A DNA stretch of 64,000 nt, from NCBI GenBank assembly GCA_036345935.2, contig JADWOT020000002.1, positions 7,886,140-7,950,139 on the forward strand, written 5' to 3'. The stretch is from Taenia hydatigena (lineage: Eukaryota > Platyhelminthes > Cestoda > Cyclophyllidea > Taeniidae). The notes beneath the pieces were generated by a model that saw nothing but the letters and a program-made list of their open reading frames with translations, did not search any database and was not told the DNA's origin. The position numbers were made by a program, and so were the translations under genes. Positions 1 to 11,760 of the stretch are shown one piece after another (the stretch's first letter is position 1; the number at the start of each line of letters is the position of its first letter).

Positions 1-3000
1 GTAAAGCAAGCAGACGAGTGCTAACGTCACTAGGGCAGGCTTCCTCACAGAACACGAGGAGAGCGATGGTGACGTTTAGACTTGTATGCTTGGCATCTTA
101 TCAGTCTGTATTGATGGAGAAAAGTGCGACTATTTAAAGGCAGTGCGATTGTAGAATTGAGCCTTTTATGGCCATTTTGGGCATTTATTGGCCATTTTGG
201 GCATATTGCGACAACGGAAAAATCCAAACAAACAAATTACTGTATTTTAGGACGAATTATTGGACGTCGACTGCATTGTCCCCAGCAGCAGAATATGGAT
301 GGAAAGAAGACAAATAAGTGAAGGGTAAATGTATAAAGACAGGTGAATTAATGAGATGTAAATGTGACTAACAGGTGTTATTTAACAATCATTTGTAATT
401 CTCAACCACATTCATGTTTACCACTTCAGCATTATCTTGTCAACATGCATATTTATCAGATGTCTGTTGCATGATGCACAGGCAGGCGTTTATTTAACGC
501 AACTCTATTCAACTGAAACGTGTCTAAACTCACAAATGCAAAAGATCGTTTATTCCGATACAACTAACTTTGATTCTTAGCACACCTGGAGCAAGGATAA
601 TAATTTGAGGGACAGGAATTATTGTCAAACTCATAATCAACATAAAACGCTTAGCCTAAAATCCTAAAAAAATGTAATGCCCTCAACCCATTTATTTGCC
701 TCACTTAACCCACAATGTGGGATACTTTGCCATGTTGTTAAGAGCATGTCTTCACTTGACAACCGAGATGGTGCTTGCACAGGACAGTAGTGCGCATTTG
801 GAGAGCGATACTGCCGATGGCTAGGGCCTGAATAAGGCCTCGTGGTAGTAAGGGGCATGGTGATAGTGGTGCCGTGTGGCGAATGTGTAGTGATGGTAAA
901 TGGATGGGCATCCTAGCCAAACTTCAAATGCATTAAGCCTGGAGGTAAAGCAGATGGTAAGATAAGCAAGGCGGTGTGAGGCAGAGGGTTGGAAATTATG
1001 CTTGCGACGAAATCAGTGTTCGACTTCTTCCATGTGAGGTTTTCATGGTTATTGTTGATATAGCTCGGACTGTGAATAAGATCTGACATTGTTTCACTGG
1101 TTTTACACGGGTCTTGGGGAAGGGCGGAGGCAGGCATAGAGGAAAAGTGGGTGAAGTAGAGGGCAATGGCTCTCTATTGGTTGGCATTGTAATGGTTGTC
1201 TAACTAGACATCTCGCATCGGGCTCATAAAACTAAGCCAAGATTTGCTACGCCAGGCTTTTCCATGCTATGCGAAGACAAGCTAAGCAACGCAAAGTCTT
1301 TGGACATCGCGTCACGCCACTTTGACTAGGAAGAATAGAGTATTTGCATTTTATTCAAAGTGACATTTAATGCGGCTCATAAAATGCAGCAGAATATGAC
1401 CCTGCCCCAGCACGTTCGCAAATGCACCACTCCGAGTTTTGACTCCATGCACAAGGCTGTAGAGGCCTTCCCTCCCACTCTCACTGCCTGCATCGCTGTC
1501 ACCCCTCTCCACGACATTGTGGACCACACACATGGGGGGGAAATTAGTGTTCCGCTTTTGGATGCATAGGATGCAGACAAATGACTCCCTTCTACCCCGT
1601 TCCACTCACAGGCATTGGGTTGACGAGCAGCACGACGGTGCAAGAGAGAAGGAATCGCGCTCAATGCTTTCACACAATGTTTGCCGTGTTCTCGTTTGCT
1701 TTGTGGTTTTATCAAGACTAGTAGGGTGTCCTGAGTTGTGTTTTGTAATGATGAAGAAGCATCAGGTTAAGACAGGCTGCTGAAACTGACTTAAATAAGT
1801 TCTTATGCACCGCAATGAGGTGAGTGAAAAGAAGGAAAGGCTTTATCTGAGCCTCGGCCAATCTGCTCTATTGCACTAGAGGTTCACCAAAGTACTTCTC
1901 TTTTAGCTGCAAGCGCGACAAATGGGTAAAATTAGGCGATTTACGATTTGAGCTTTCAATTACATTAAAAGGCAAAAAGATGTATAAAATTTGCAATTTT
2001 TGCATGGATCTCGTTGGTGCTCTAGAAAAGGCGATGGTAATGCTAAAGTGGATTTTGCTGTAGCGCAGCATGTTTTGCGCTTAAAAAGGGATAAATTGTT
2101 ACCTTGTAGGTTTTCGTGACTATCTTCTCTAACGTCACACCACGGTTTTATTTAATCACTCTGTGTCAGTAGTCACGTGCTCAGCTTCACAGCAGGGGAT
2201 ACAAAATCAGTGGGGCATGATCGTGACAATCACTCTAGTCTGTGCGCATGGGTGCAACACAATTGGCTCCGACTTCGTTCGTACAAGTGGCAGAAGCTTA
2301 GTTCACTCAAAAATCATCCTTGACACCAGTAATGATCACCGCAAAACTTACAGCTTTCCCATCATCTACTTGTCTGTGTTGAAAAGATACATGCCTGCAT
2401 CGCAGTGAGAATGACTATTCACTTCAGCATGCGCAAGTAATTCGTAGTTCTGACATGAATGAGAGTGCGCAGGACTGAAGTAGGCTAGCCAACCAGTGAG
2501 AGATGGCTTGATGCTTCACTTCGATTTCGCCGATTATTATCTTGAAGTGATGACACTGACGTTCATTTTCACCAACTACGGCCATTTAATCATAGTTTCT
2601 TATTGAGCAACATAAAGTGAAATGAAATAAGAAAGCACATTGCTCTACATATATGGCAGGCTTCGGTCGATCGGAGGGTGTACTGATTTGCTGGTGGTAT
2701 TTTCGCAACCACGGCATCTTTGATAAGCCCGTTTTAATGGCGTCACCAATTCCGCAAATCACTTGAATAGGAGATAAAAGAACATTAAAGGAGATCGATT
2801 AGAGGTTTAAATGCTTATATTCATTTTTTTCAATCAAGTTGGGAGTGCAAAATTAGCTTTTGGCAGTCAGATTGATGCTTATCCGACTTGTTATATGGCG
2901 CAACAATAAGTATATTTGGAAGCTTCGCCCCATTGGGCTATCAGTTCTACTAAAATGGATTCCAGTTAGCAAGAAACTCACTTGTGACTTGTGTATTTAG

Positions 3001-3060
3001 CCAAAGGAACTAGTTGTGCCAAATGTCAGCAAAGCAGAAGAGTCCAAGGCAATACTGTAG
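1..3060. other. Intergenic or intronic stretch, no recognisable gene
   Basis: I see only short open frames here with no domain, signal peptide or convincing splice-site framing. Overlapping frames on both strands at about 1350-1780 are the longest, but neither resembles a known family and they shadow each other. No RNA gene or tandem array was recognised. Confidence 0.5.
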
Positions 3061-3079
3061 GCTCGCATTGTGATGCAGG

Positions 3080-3430
3080 CATCACGGCAAAAGAAAAATA
3101 CCTAGGGAAATGACATAAGTGCATGTGCTCTTATGCTGCCTCCTGCTTTAAACATTCTGTTCAAAATTCTGTGCGGTGAAGGCGCATCTCTCAGACCTTA
3201 TTTAAAAGGGAATAAAGTTGGGAGCAGGCATGTGGGACACCGAAACTATGGAAAAGGAGCAAAGTACTGTGGGCTCTCTCTAAAATACACAATCAAACAC
3301 TCATCCATGTGTGGTTAAATGAAGTCACTGAGAAGCAAATAACTGCTTCAAAGCTTTGTAAAACACAGACAGCGTGCATTGATTGTGAAATTCCTTTCCT
3401 ATAGACAGCATTGTCTGGGGTATAATCGCT
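3080..3430 (-). pseudogene. Decayed C2H2 zinc-finger copy, remote from the main array
   Basis: Read on the minus strand, about 3140-3200 aligns by eye with the C2H2 finger exon at about 42.8-42.9 kb. The shared part runs from a Met-Arg-Leu-aromatic start to the end of the finger. Here the first zinc-binding Cys reads Arg, the second reads Phe, and an in-frame TGA follows directly, so no zinc site could form. The neighbouring tract at about 3320-3350, with an 'actgagaag' core, also recurs beside the copies at 38.87 and 43.05 kb, so a longer segment than the finger was copied. C2H2 fingers normally bind nucleic acid; this copy is dead. Divergence is high, so boundaries are approximate. Confidence 0.5.
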
Positions 3431-5515
3431 GCACATTTCGTTGGCATTGAAAATCTGCAACACTCCCACCTTTGCTACGAGTGTTTAAGCTGAGCACTGA
3501 AATTTGTAAAATGCGTTTTCTTTGCATCTTTTATCAAATGATTCTTCGGATCTAGGTGCCACAAATTGCTCACTTGTACCTGGAAACTATTCATCCATGT
3601 GAATTCCTAAAATGCTATGGTTGTCTGGATGATGCCAAAATGCGTCCTCTATCTTCTTACTCACCTCGTTGTACTGAATGAGAGATGATTTATAGCAGTT
3701 TCGAGAGCCTGTCTTAACTTGACCCTATATTTGTGAGCCACAAAGGGCAATTTTCAGATCTTATTACCCACAGTAACAAGTAAAGCGTTCGCTTATTGCC
3801 TTTCCAAGCATTTGTAAGCTAAAAATGCTGATGGTAACAATGGTGTAATAAAATGTCTGAAAAGAAGACCTAAATGCACCAAATTCTAAGATATTGAAAT
3901 GCTTAATAAATCTAATTGCCTCCTAAATGCAGAGGCAGACAGAACAGCCTATCCGGTTCAGCTGCCTCAAAATCTAGCATTAAGTAACAGAGTGAATGTT
4001 CAGGCAATGGATTATCTCAAACGCTCCCCCACAAATTGCCTTGTGCAATGCTGACAGTGTTGCAGTGAGGTCTAGCACCAAGTCGTAGACGGTTTTGATG
4101 AACATCGGACCAAAATGTTGTCGTGTGTAGTGGAAGCAGCGATAAAGACAAAGAGACACATGGAAAAGCTAAAACTACGCGCTCTCGTGCCGAGGTGTAG
4201 TATGGCCATGTTACAGTCTCCAGTTCCTCCACTACCCTCACTTATGTGTCACTCAGTGCTCCAAAGGGGAAGGAGGAGGCAACAGCAAAATAAAGGCGGG
4301 AAGAAGTATCAACCGCCATGCAGCGTAGGACGTGCTCTGATCTACCTGAACTGTCTGCTTTTCTGGATCTAGATCAAAGACCTATCATTCCATCACCACT
4401 TCAAATGGCTCAGATTCCAACAAAACAGTAAAAGCGCAAATCGGTTGCACCTGTGAAGTCCTGAGTCTACTGTTGAAACATCAAGGCAGTTGTGTTCCAG
4501 CGGCAACACCATGTTTAGCACTACGAGGGCAGATTCATTGCGTTGGTGGCATTTCTACTATTAAAAGATGAACCAATGAAATGTAAGCAAAATTCTCATT
4601 AACCAGTGGGAATGCTTTGCTTTAATTGCTGTAGGTCAAGTGCTTCCTGAGGTCACGCACTCAACTCTTGCAGAAGCTGTTAAAATTGGTAAGCTTGTGG
4701 ACTTCCTTTGGTCACTTCAGCAATCCAGCTATATGCTGACTCCAATAAAGTGAAGCGTCGTTAAATAAGGCGAAGTAATTAGCTTTCCGCGAATTTAACC
4801 TCAAGTTATTTAAAATAACTGGGCAGATCGGTTGGGTATGAGAGCGAATACAGTTCCCTGCATTTAAATTTGCATAGTCTGGTCACCGATCAAAATTGTC
4901 TGACCGAAGACTGTAGAGTTCTCACTGTATTCCTAAACGACACTGTCTGCACTTCGATCAAACGCTAAATCCCTTCCGATGTGATTGAAGTGATTTCTGG
5001 AGCATTACATTGCCTTTACGGCTGCTTAGAAATGTACTTGCCTCCAGCTGGTCCACTCACAGCCGATGTCGCAATTGATGCCAACGATTACACATATTGC
5101 GCAAACTTACTGATCTCTCTTTTCTATGTTGCTCTCTTCGTTCACATTGTGTTGTCATTGTTGATGCAATATTTCGTCCACAGGTGGTTTTTTTAACTAA
5201 GTTGATGTCACTAATCAACTGCCATCTAAGCTAAAATTAACTTGCGTCTTTTTATCGGTTTAGTCATTTATAATGCTCCTGTAAATTTATTTGTTGGAAC
5301 TGACGCATCAAAGAACCCCATTAATATAATCTAGGAGCCCATATTGGTTGCATACATGGATGTCTGAACGGCGGCAATGCAATTCTAGCGAATGATTTTT
5401 GGGTCGACCTGCCTTCTTCTGTGAAGATTTTTTTGTTTAAATGACCTATCTGCAATTTGATAGGTTCGGGTGAAGTGATTTGGTTCAGAATGTCTAGACC
5501 CAAAGTTATTCACAG
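3430..5515. other. Stretch without a supported gene
   Basis: Short frames on both strands at about 4.0-4.4 kb and 4.98-5.2 kb show no domain. The plus-strand frame at 4981-5196 ends in a hydrophobic run rich in Leu, Val and Phe, but no splice context or homologue supports it. Nothing else stands out. Confidence 0.45.
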
Positions 5516-5519
5516 CTCG

Positions 5520-5990
5520 CACGCGCTGACGCACTTCTGCTCCTCCCAATTTCCTTTACGGCCTCTCCCATATCCCACCCATTCGATTACGCACCCGCCC
5601 ACACGCATGCAACTACTGCTTCTACTGCGACTTGCACTCATTACTCACCCACTCTCACCACCATACATGCGTATTTGGCCGCCTTCTCTCTGCCGCTCCT
5701 CTATACCTTAGTTACCTCTCTCCAAACACCATTCATCCGATAAATTTACATATTACCTCCCTCCATACATTCGATCTTCCACTTATTTGCACTTTTTTCT
5801 TTCCATGCACCTCTCCTATTCCAGTACCGCCTCCAAAGCAACTACTTATAAGCTACTAGCGGATGCTCTACTACCCCTATCTTCACCCATGCTAGTTTCA
5901 TTCCTTTTTTTTCTTTTTCTCTTTTTATTCACTAATTACATTTTTTGTGTTTCATTGCTTTCTTGTCCCCATAAATGATTCAATCTACTT
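5520..5990 (-). repeat. Pyrimidine-rich interspersed repeat, inverted copy
   Basis: The plus strand is strongly C+T rich for about 450 bp, with runs such as repeated cctc, ctctcc and acccac. The tract is the opposite-strand counterpart of the purine-rich tracts at about 7.5-8.3, 9.0-9.5 and 60.9-61.9 kb. The long open frames across it are low-complexity (Ser/Pro/Leu/Thr/His) translations and are not treated as genes. Confidence 0.45.
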
Positions 5991-6480
5991 GCCTTCTTAT
6001 TTCCCTCGTTCTTGCTCTCCTTTGCTTTGTTAATCAAGCTTGCTCCGGCCATTTCTAAATTGGTCACGGAAATGCGGAAATCCACACTTTTTCCATAGTG
6101 TCCGTTTCTTATTTAAAGAACCCGTCATGTCTGTGATCTGATGTGAATACGTTTGATCTAACTTCCCTAAATTCCGCAAACGCATGGTTTGCAGTCATGC
6201 CAGAGGCGAATGAACTGTGATCTTCTTAAGAGCTACTAATTTTGCTGCCGCAAAATCGACTTGCCAGCGCGCCATCGGAACTCTGATGAAGTTGTCAACG
6301 AAATAACACGGAATATGGGGTCAAATCAGTAGAACTAGTAGCCAATTAAAAAAGGCGCATTCGATATCAACTCCTTTGTATGCTTCAAATGTTGTCAGGC
6401 CGTAAACTGTGAGACGTTGCGATGTGATATGGCAGTTTACAATTCATTTGACTTTTGTGGCTGATCGGTCTTTAGACTCT
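5990..6480. other. Spacer, nothing recognised
   Basis: This spacer between the pyrimidine-rich tract and the dispersed duplication has no open frame with recognisable features. Confidence 0.45.
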
Positions 6481-6589
6481 CCCATGATTAGAACTTATGT
6501 TGGTAAGGAAATTATCGTTCATCCCTGTGGGACAGACCAAGTGCCATTTAGCGTATATAAATATATATATAAAGATTAGGTCTCGGAAT

Positions 6590-6890
6590 ACTCTCTTTAA
6601 CGCAGAATTTTCGGTGGCAGCCCTTTCTTCTAGCAAAATATGCTTCTCAACTGCGAAGCGTTTCATAGCTTTGACATCTTGGCCTCGCATGACCGTGCCC
6701 AAGCATGAGTGCTCCCTTAGTTGTGAAGGCACAGTGATGTTCGTTGGGAGGGTTGTTGCTATTGCCATCAAACCTCATCAAAATGAGTTGATCGTGAGTT
6801 CATTTGCTTTAACCACTCAAAAGAAGAGCATAGATGGCTTCGTTTTGAGGAATCGCGTGAGATCACAGCCTTGCAAAAATCTGTGGTGAT
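6590..6890 (-). pseudogene. Degenerate coding piece paralogous to 59895-60140
   Basis: On the minus strand this segment matches the open frame at 59895-60140. A run with the pattern I-(T/S)-V-P-(S/T)-Q followed by an acidic/basic stretch occurs in both copies. The shared DNA around 'atggcaatagcaa' is read in different frames in the two copies, and this copy carries stops upstream of that point, so it looks frameshifted. The family is not recognised and no domain is visible. The plus-strand open frame at 6497-6889 covers the same DNA and is probably a shadow, though at 130 codons it is the longest frame here. Confidence 0.3.
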
Positions 6891-8387
6891 TCATCTAAAG
6901 GATTGGAAGGTCTTTTCGTTAAAATACCATTGAAGTGTGTGCATGTGCAACAGCACGATGAAGACGCGCTTGAGTTTACGGCAACCATACCTTTCGAATT
7001 TACATGATCCGTGCAGTGCATTCATTATTATGATCTATAGGCGAGGCATTGTGTGCATGTTGGATGGAGTGCAGTGGGATGGCGTTATGAATGGGGACAG
7101 AGTTTACTGCAAGGCATGTGCTAGCATGGCTTCGCACAAATCCGTGTTCTGTTCTTTAATATTCTGAGGGTTCTAGCACGGTCTGCACATTCAGTCCAGG
7201 TGAAAGGTCATTCATCACTGCCAATCGTCTTCATCACCCTGGCGCCAACTTCCTTCGCCTATGTTGGAAGAAAAAAAATCGACCATCTACATTGATGCTC
7301 AGCATTCATTGTGCAACGAAATGAAACATAGGCTGCGATTAAAGGTGCAGACTCTTGTATAAGTGAAAAAAGGGGGGAGGAAGTCAGATCGAGTGCTCTC
7401 GGATATGGTGGCCTGGTAAGTGACCACAAGAAATACCATAAATCCAAGTGATGCCAGCAAAGCGTATTACAGGTGGAAAAGGCAATGAGAATTATGCAAT
7501 GAGTGGATCAGCAGCAAAAATCAGATCGCAGGTAAGAGAATTTTGAGCACCATTCTGCAGCGTTTCTTGAATGATACAAAGTAGTTTAGCAGTAGTAGGC
7601 GGTAGTGGTGTCAGTGTCGAGAATGCACCAAAAGAGCTGTTGGATGCAATGGAGAAGAGAAAGGGACAAATTTGCATGTGCATGCATGTAAGTAATAAAA
7701 AAATTGCTGCATCAGTGATGAGATTTTATAGATGGAATAGTCAAATGGTAACAAATGTGTGTGTCACGTGTGTGTGATGGTGGGATGAAATGCGGAAATC
7801 GTGTAGTAGAATAACATCACAACCGAAAAATTAACTGTTCAAGCAAGGGATCATTTAGCTTGTTTTTAAAATAAATTCAGTGAACGAAAGTAAGTGATAA
7901 GTGGATAGAATGAATGAATAAATGATTGCGCAAGTGAATGAAGCAGGGAAGTGCTTCCACCTTTAGGCTATAAGTAGCGGTGTTGGTGGCGAAACGAAAG
8001 CGGTGGAAGATAGTGGCGTGACTTGAAATCGTGCTTAGTAGGTGAGTGGAAGGGACGGGAATCACAGGAACACAATAGAGCCCACTACTTTTGCCGCTAC
8101 TGCTTGGAGGGCTGAGTGGGAGAAGGAGAGATACAAGTATAATGAGGAAGAAAAAATGAAATTAAAAAAAGCAAGAGCAAATTTTGTGCAGCAAATGCGC
8201 AAAAGGGGTCAGATTCTAAACATAGTTGATGGAGGTTGGCGATTCGGGGTGTAGGTGGTAGAGTTTGCATGGCTAAGAAAGATGAGCAAGTAGAAATGTC
8301 GGCGCGTGTCCTTCGTCCCACACTGGATGAGAACTCGGATTTTTGTCATTCCTAGATTACAGCTTTGCTCGGGAGAATAAAAACCGA

Positions 8388-8556
8388 CTAAATGAATGAC
8401 ACTTTGTCACCAACAGTATTTTGAATTTCCCAGATAGCCATGAACACAAAATAAATATAACGTCCACTATGTCTCATGAAAGTGTTTGGTTCAAAGCGGA
8501 ATATTTGGATGGCATGTATAATATGAGGCAGCTTTACAAATTCAACAATGGCCTCA
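8388..8556 (-). pseudogene. Conserved unnamed coding fragment (paralogue of 61899-62127)
   Basis: An open minus-strand frame of about 56 codons ends in TAG at 8388-8390. It shares an amino-acid pattern with the partner copy at 62 kb: E-F-(V/M)-K-L-P-H-I-x-H, then (M/I)-F-x-F-x-P, then an aromatic stretch, and near the end G-D-K-(V/I)-S-F. Conservation in the coding frame of both copies suggests this was a terminal exon. I do not recognise the family. It is too short to call intact, and no acceptor is obvious, since a stop lies just upstream in frame. Confidence 0.4.
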
Positions 8557-8954
8557 ATTAATCAATTTAAATTGCACTTGCCGAATTGCGAAATAAAACG
8601 GAACTAACCCAATAGGCTTGTGATTGTGCTAGTATTTAAATACTTTCAGAAAGAAGTTGCCATTGTTCAGCATCGCAAAACATTGGTCATTTTGAAAGGG
8701 AATTTTCTAGCATTTCAACTTATTGGGATTTTAGTGAGGAAAAAGCCAGTATGCGTACGAAGTTGGGCACATCTGTACTATTCATTTGTTTAATAAAATA
8801 TTTGTTGCCAGAACTAAGCTCCAGCTGCATGGTATTATTTGCAACCGACCGGAAAAATCGAGGACAATATCGTCTTGTCATTCTTTTAAGTATGCTAATA
8901 GCTGTGATGAAGTCAAACGCACTTGTGCGAGGTTTGAGTGTGGGATTGATAGGC

Positions 8955-9480
8955 TACAGAAGGATAAAAGAGAAAGAAAAGACGGAAGGAAAGCTGTGGG
9001 TAGATAGCAAACATTTGAAGGTGGAGGGGTGTTTTACGGGCAAAGTCGAAAAAGAAGATGACAACAGAATAAAACAAAGAAAGAAAATACAAAGGAATGG
9101 ACGAACAAACAAAAAAAATAAAAGTGAATGGAAAGAGGGCAAGTTTGTTGTCCGAACAATAGAGGTAAGACAGAATGAGGGAAGGGATGGAAAAGGCATC
9201 TACTAGTAGGTTACAAGCAGTGGTGGTGGTGAAGTGACTAAAAGTCTACACAGTAGGTGCATGTGGATGAGCGGGTAAGTGGGTGGGAGAAAAGGAGAGG
9301 GCAGAGGTACTTCTTGGAGGTTGTGAGCATAAGCAGGAAAGTGAAAATCATATGATAACAAAGAAGGAAAGGAAGAACTTAAGGAATTAGCGTTGGGAAT
9401 AATGAGGGTTGCAGGTGGTAAAGTTTACATGGGAAAGGGGATGAGCGTGGGAGACTTATTCATCTATTGGCACGCGCCCT
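8955..9480 (+). repeat. Purine-rich interspersed repeat, additional copy
   Basis: This is a G+A-rich tract with short oligo-A and GGA/GAA runs. It is followed by a gtggtggtggtgaagtg block and a tract ending with a 'cacgcgccctcc' block, which matches 'cgcgcgcccttttctcc' at about 61.85 kb. It represents a partial extra copy of the purine-rich part of the dispersed duplication. The 151-codon plus-strand open frame starting at 8751 runs into this Lys/Arg/Glu-rich low-complexity sequence and is not called as a gene. Confidence 0.45.
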
Positions 9481-9489
9481 CCTTTCGTC

Positions 9490-10615
9490 ATCATTGAACA
9501 AGAACTGCCTCTGTCATCTACTTGGTCTGTGAGAAAGGAAAAAACAAGAAAGAAGAAAAGGAGACGTTTTTGGTGACTTAACGAATGGAGGGAGGAGAGA
9601 AAAATGCAGTAAAGGGAAGGCGAGTTTTGCTATCAAAAAGTTCTCACGTGTCTCTCCGACTTGACCAGATCACTTCAAAAAATGGACTAGATCTTATAAG
9701 CGTGGACAAACGGGTTGATGGGCATCCAGCATTCTGTCAGACCACAAAGCTCAAATCGTTACCATTAATATGGGGCCGCGGCCCTTTGAGTAGGAGAAAA
9801 ATGGATAAATAGTCCAATGGTAGCTTTACAGAACATGAGTTGCCTCCTTATGGGCAGCGAAAAAAAGTGGATGAAAATGTGAGTAAATGTGCGCTTGTGT
9901 TGAGCAAATTACCAAACGAGAAGTCAGAAAATAAGTAGAGTTCTACGTACTTGACTTAGAACTACCGAGCTAAAAGAATTGACTGGCTATCTACACGCCA
10001 TACATGATTAAATTCGTCCTCCACTTCATTCATTTTCGATTAAGTCAAATAAGACCGCATTATCGCATGCAGGAAAAAAACTTGAAATGTACAATTTATT
10101 GTTGCAGGATCTGATGCACCTTGATTACTTCATCAAGCACCGCTGAATAATTCTGCCTTTTTACATTTGGAATCCAAAAAATTGATGACAATCATTTTTA
10201 AATAAATTTCTGCTCACTTTCCTATTTTAAAGGCTGCCTGTTGCAGAGCATATGCATCACAATCTCACAATCACAATTTTGCTGTAATTACAAAAGTGCT
10301 ATCAGCTGGACAATTTATAAAGTCTGCGCGGGCAAAGCTTAACTTCAGCTTGTTTTATTTTAGCACAATAGAGGTCACTGCGACAGACCAATGTTAAATG
10401 TTTAAATTTTTGATCATTTTGTCTACTAAAGCATCTCAGCAAATGTAAGCGGCTCCGGGGTGCATGTCGTTCCTCATTTTATCCATAGATTGCTCTCTTG
10501 CTTGGTGCAGCACCGCCTTTTTAATGAAAATGGTCTTTTAAAAGTAAAGCCACGCTCTGTTTGAATGCCGACTAAAACGATTTTAGTCTAGCACGATAAT
10601 ATCAAACAAATCAAT
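9490..10615. other. Stretch without a supported gene
   Basis: No domain-bearing or spliced frame is seen. The 75-codon plus-strand frame at 9585-9812 has no recognisable feature. Confidence 0.45.
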
Positions 10616-10622
10616 CTTCTTA

Positions 10623-10823
10623 ATGCTACTGACGTATGCACCTAATTGCTTTTCTCCCTTAAAAGAACCACGAATGATTGCTGACTCTTCAGATGGTTGC
10701 ATTACTTCAGTCACCTTGTCTCAGACAGTGGAAAATAATATTCTCTCGATCACGAGACAGCTACTGGAAAAAGGCATGCGTCGTGTTTTGATCCTCACCG
10801 TCGATTATATCCATCATCTTTGA
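10623..10823 (+). pseudogene. Possible first piece of the ankyrin-repeat gene
   Basis: A 66-codon plus-strand frame contains a helix-loop pattern of the ankyrin type: a run of hydrophobic residues followed by Q-L-L-E-K-G. It sits upstream of clearer ankyrin exons on the same strand, which is the main reason to list it. No TPLH motif is present, and acceptor and donor sites are not clear. It may be an unrelated chance frame. Confidence 0.2.
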
Positions 10824-10984
10824 ATTGATGTGAAATGACTAACGAGGATCACTCTATTAATTTTTATGAATTTCGCACCTAATACATGCGCAGCTAGCAA
10901 AGCACAGCTCCTGCTTTAATCCCACTTTAGTTGCCAAGCGCTAGTATTACCAGCCATAACACTCGTTTTTTATTATTCGTAAGA

Positions 10985-11264
10985 AAATATCACGTATTCA
11001 ACAGAGACAAGACAGTCCACGCGCCTCGTTCAGCATTACTTTATATTTTCAAGGCTAATCCTAATGTACGCACAGAGATGAAGCAGTTGCTCCTCGATAA
11101 TGGGACTTACACTTACCTGTGTGATTACCTTGGCAAAACGCCTCTTCACTGGGTGGCAAAACAAGGCAATTTGGACGCCGTCACTCTGCTGTGTAAATTA
11201 GATTGCACAGGGCCACAAACTGAATGAAAGAAAACAATCTGCTCTTACTCTTGCTGGTGTTGAG
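10985..11264 (+). pseudogene. Ankyrin-repeat exon with a +1 frameshift
   Basis: The frame encodes a clear ankyrin repeat: Q-L-L-L-D-N-G followed by G-K-T-P-L-H-W-V-A-x-Q-G-N-L-D-A-V. Ankyrin repeats form helix-turn-helix stacks for protein binding. The next repeat (N-E-R-K-Q-S-A-L-T-L-A) continues in the +1 frame. The shift falls in a GGG run at 11210-11212; with one G fewer the two repeats join at the right spacing. In the first frame translation ends at 11225-11227. A good donor (GAG|GTATGT) follows at 11265. A possible acceptor lies at about 10980-11015. The shift may mark a pseudogene or a homopolymer error in the assembly. Confidence 0.5.
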
Positions 11265-11499
11265 GTATGTGTGTTCTTCATTCGCCTTATGACATCCACG
11301 AAGACAATGGCTTTACTCATTGCTAGCACAACTGCGCGTAAGAATAATTTTGCGAATCGCATACTTTCAAAATGGTAAGAAATTTAATGGTTTATTGAGC
11401 TAATAGGGTGGTACCCTACGACGCATTTATGTGCACTTTCATCCCTCGCACAAATAAGATGACTGCGAAATGGCAAAATTTATTTTGGCGACTACCTTC

Positions 11500-11760
11500 T
11501 CCTTCCCTTCTCGAAGCATGTGCCTGCAAGCTGCACTACAGCATGCTACCTTATTCGGTCACCTACTACTGTTGCAACTGCTACTCATGCATTGGACTGA
11601 CATCAGCCATTCTGATGCCTTTGCAGATACACTCATTTTTGCAGCGATTCGTGGCTATCGTCTGCTTGTTCTTCAATACTTTCTGTTAAACGGAGCCATT
11701 ATCGAGCAGAAGGACAGTGAGAGCTGGACGCCGCTTGAGTGCACCCGTTTTAAATGGTGA
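11500..11760 (+). pseudogene. Ankyrin-repeat exon, degenerate
   Basis: The plus-strand frame has one well-formed ankyrin repeat: D-T-L-I-F-A-A-I-R-G-Y, a hydrophobic helix, L-L-N-G-A, an acidic linker, then S-W-T-P-L-E. An upstream half-repeat is rich in Leu and His. TPLE in place of TPLH, and a stop right after the next few residues (11758-11760), suggest decay or a missed donor. It lies 240 bp after the preceding ankyrin exon on the same strand and probably belongs to the same gene. No further domain (SOCS box, SAM, channel) can be seen, so the subfamily is unknown. Confidence 0.45.

Larger units (their letters stand above)
6480..8570 (+). repeat. Dispersed segmental duplication, copy 1 (partner at 59.9-62.1 kb)
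   Basis: Several blocks appear in the same order and orientation as in 59.9-62.1 kb. One is the ttgcaaaaatctgtggtgat block at about 6.87 kb, matched at 60.11 kb. Another is the cattcatcactgcc...gcgccaactt block at about 7.21 kb, matched at 60.45 kb. A third is the purine-rich part at 7.5-8.3 kb. The last is a closing block at 8.39-8.56 kb containing atatgaggcag, matched at 62.04 kb. Similarity is clear but diverged, so this is an old duplication, not an assembly echo. It contains degenerate minus-strand coding, described separately. Confidence 0.6.

Noticed and set aside
8751..9206. 151-codon plus-strand frame, Lys/Arg/Glu rich
   Set aside because: Its second half lies in the purine-rich repeat, which yields such frames by composition. 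There is no domain.
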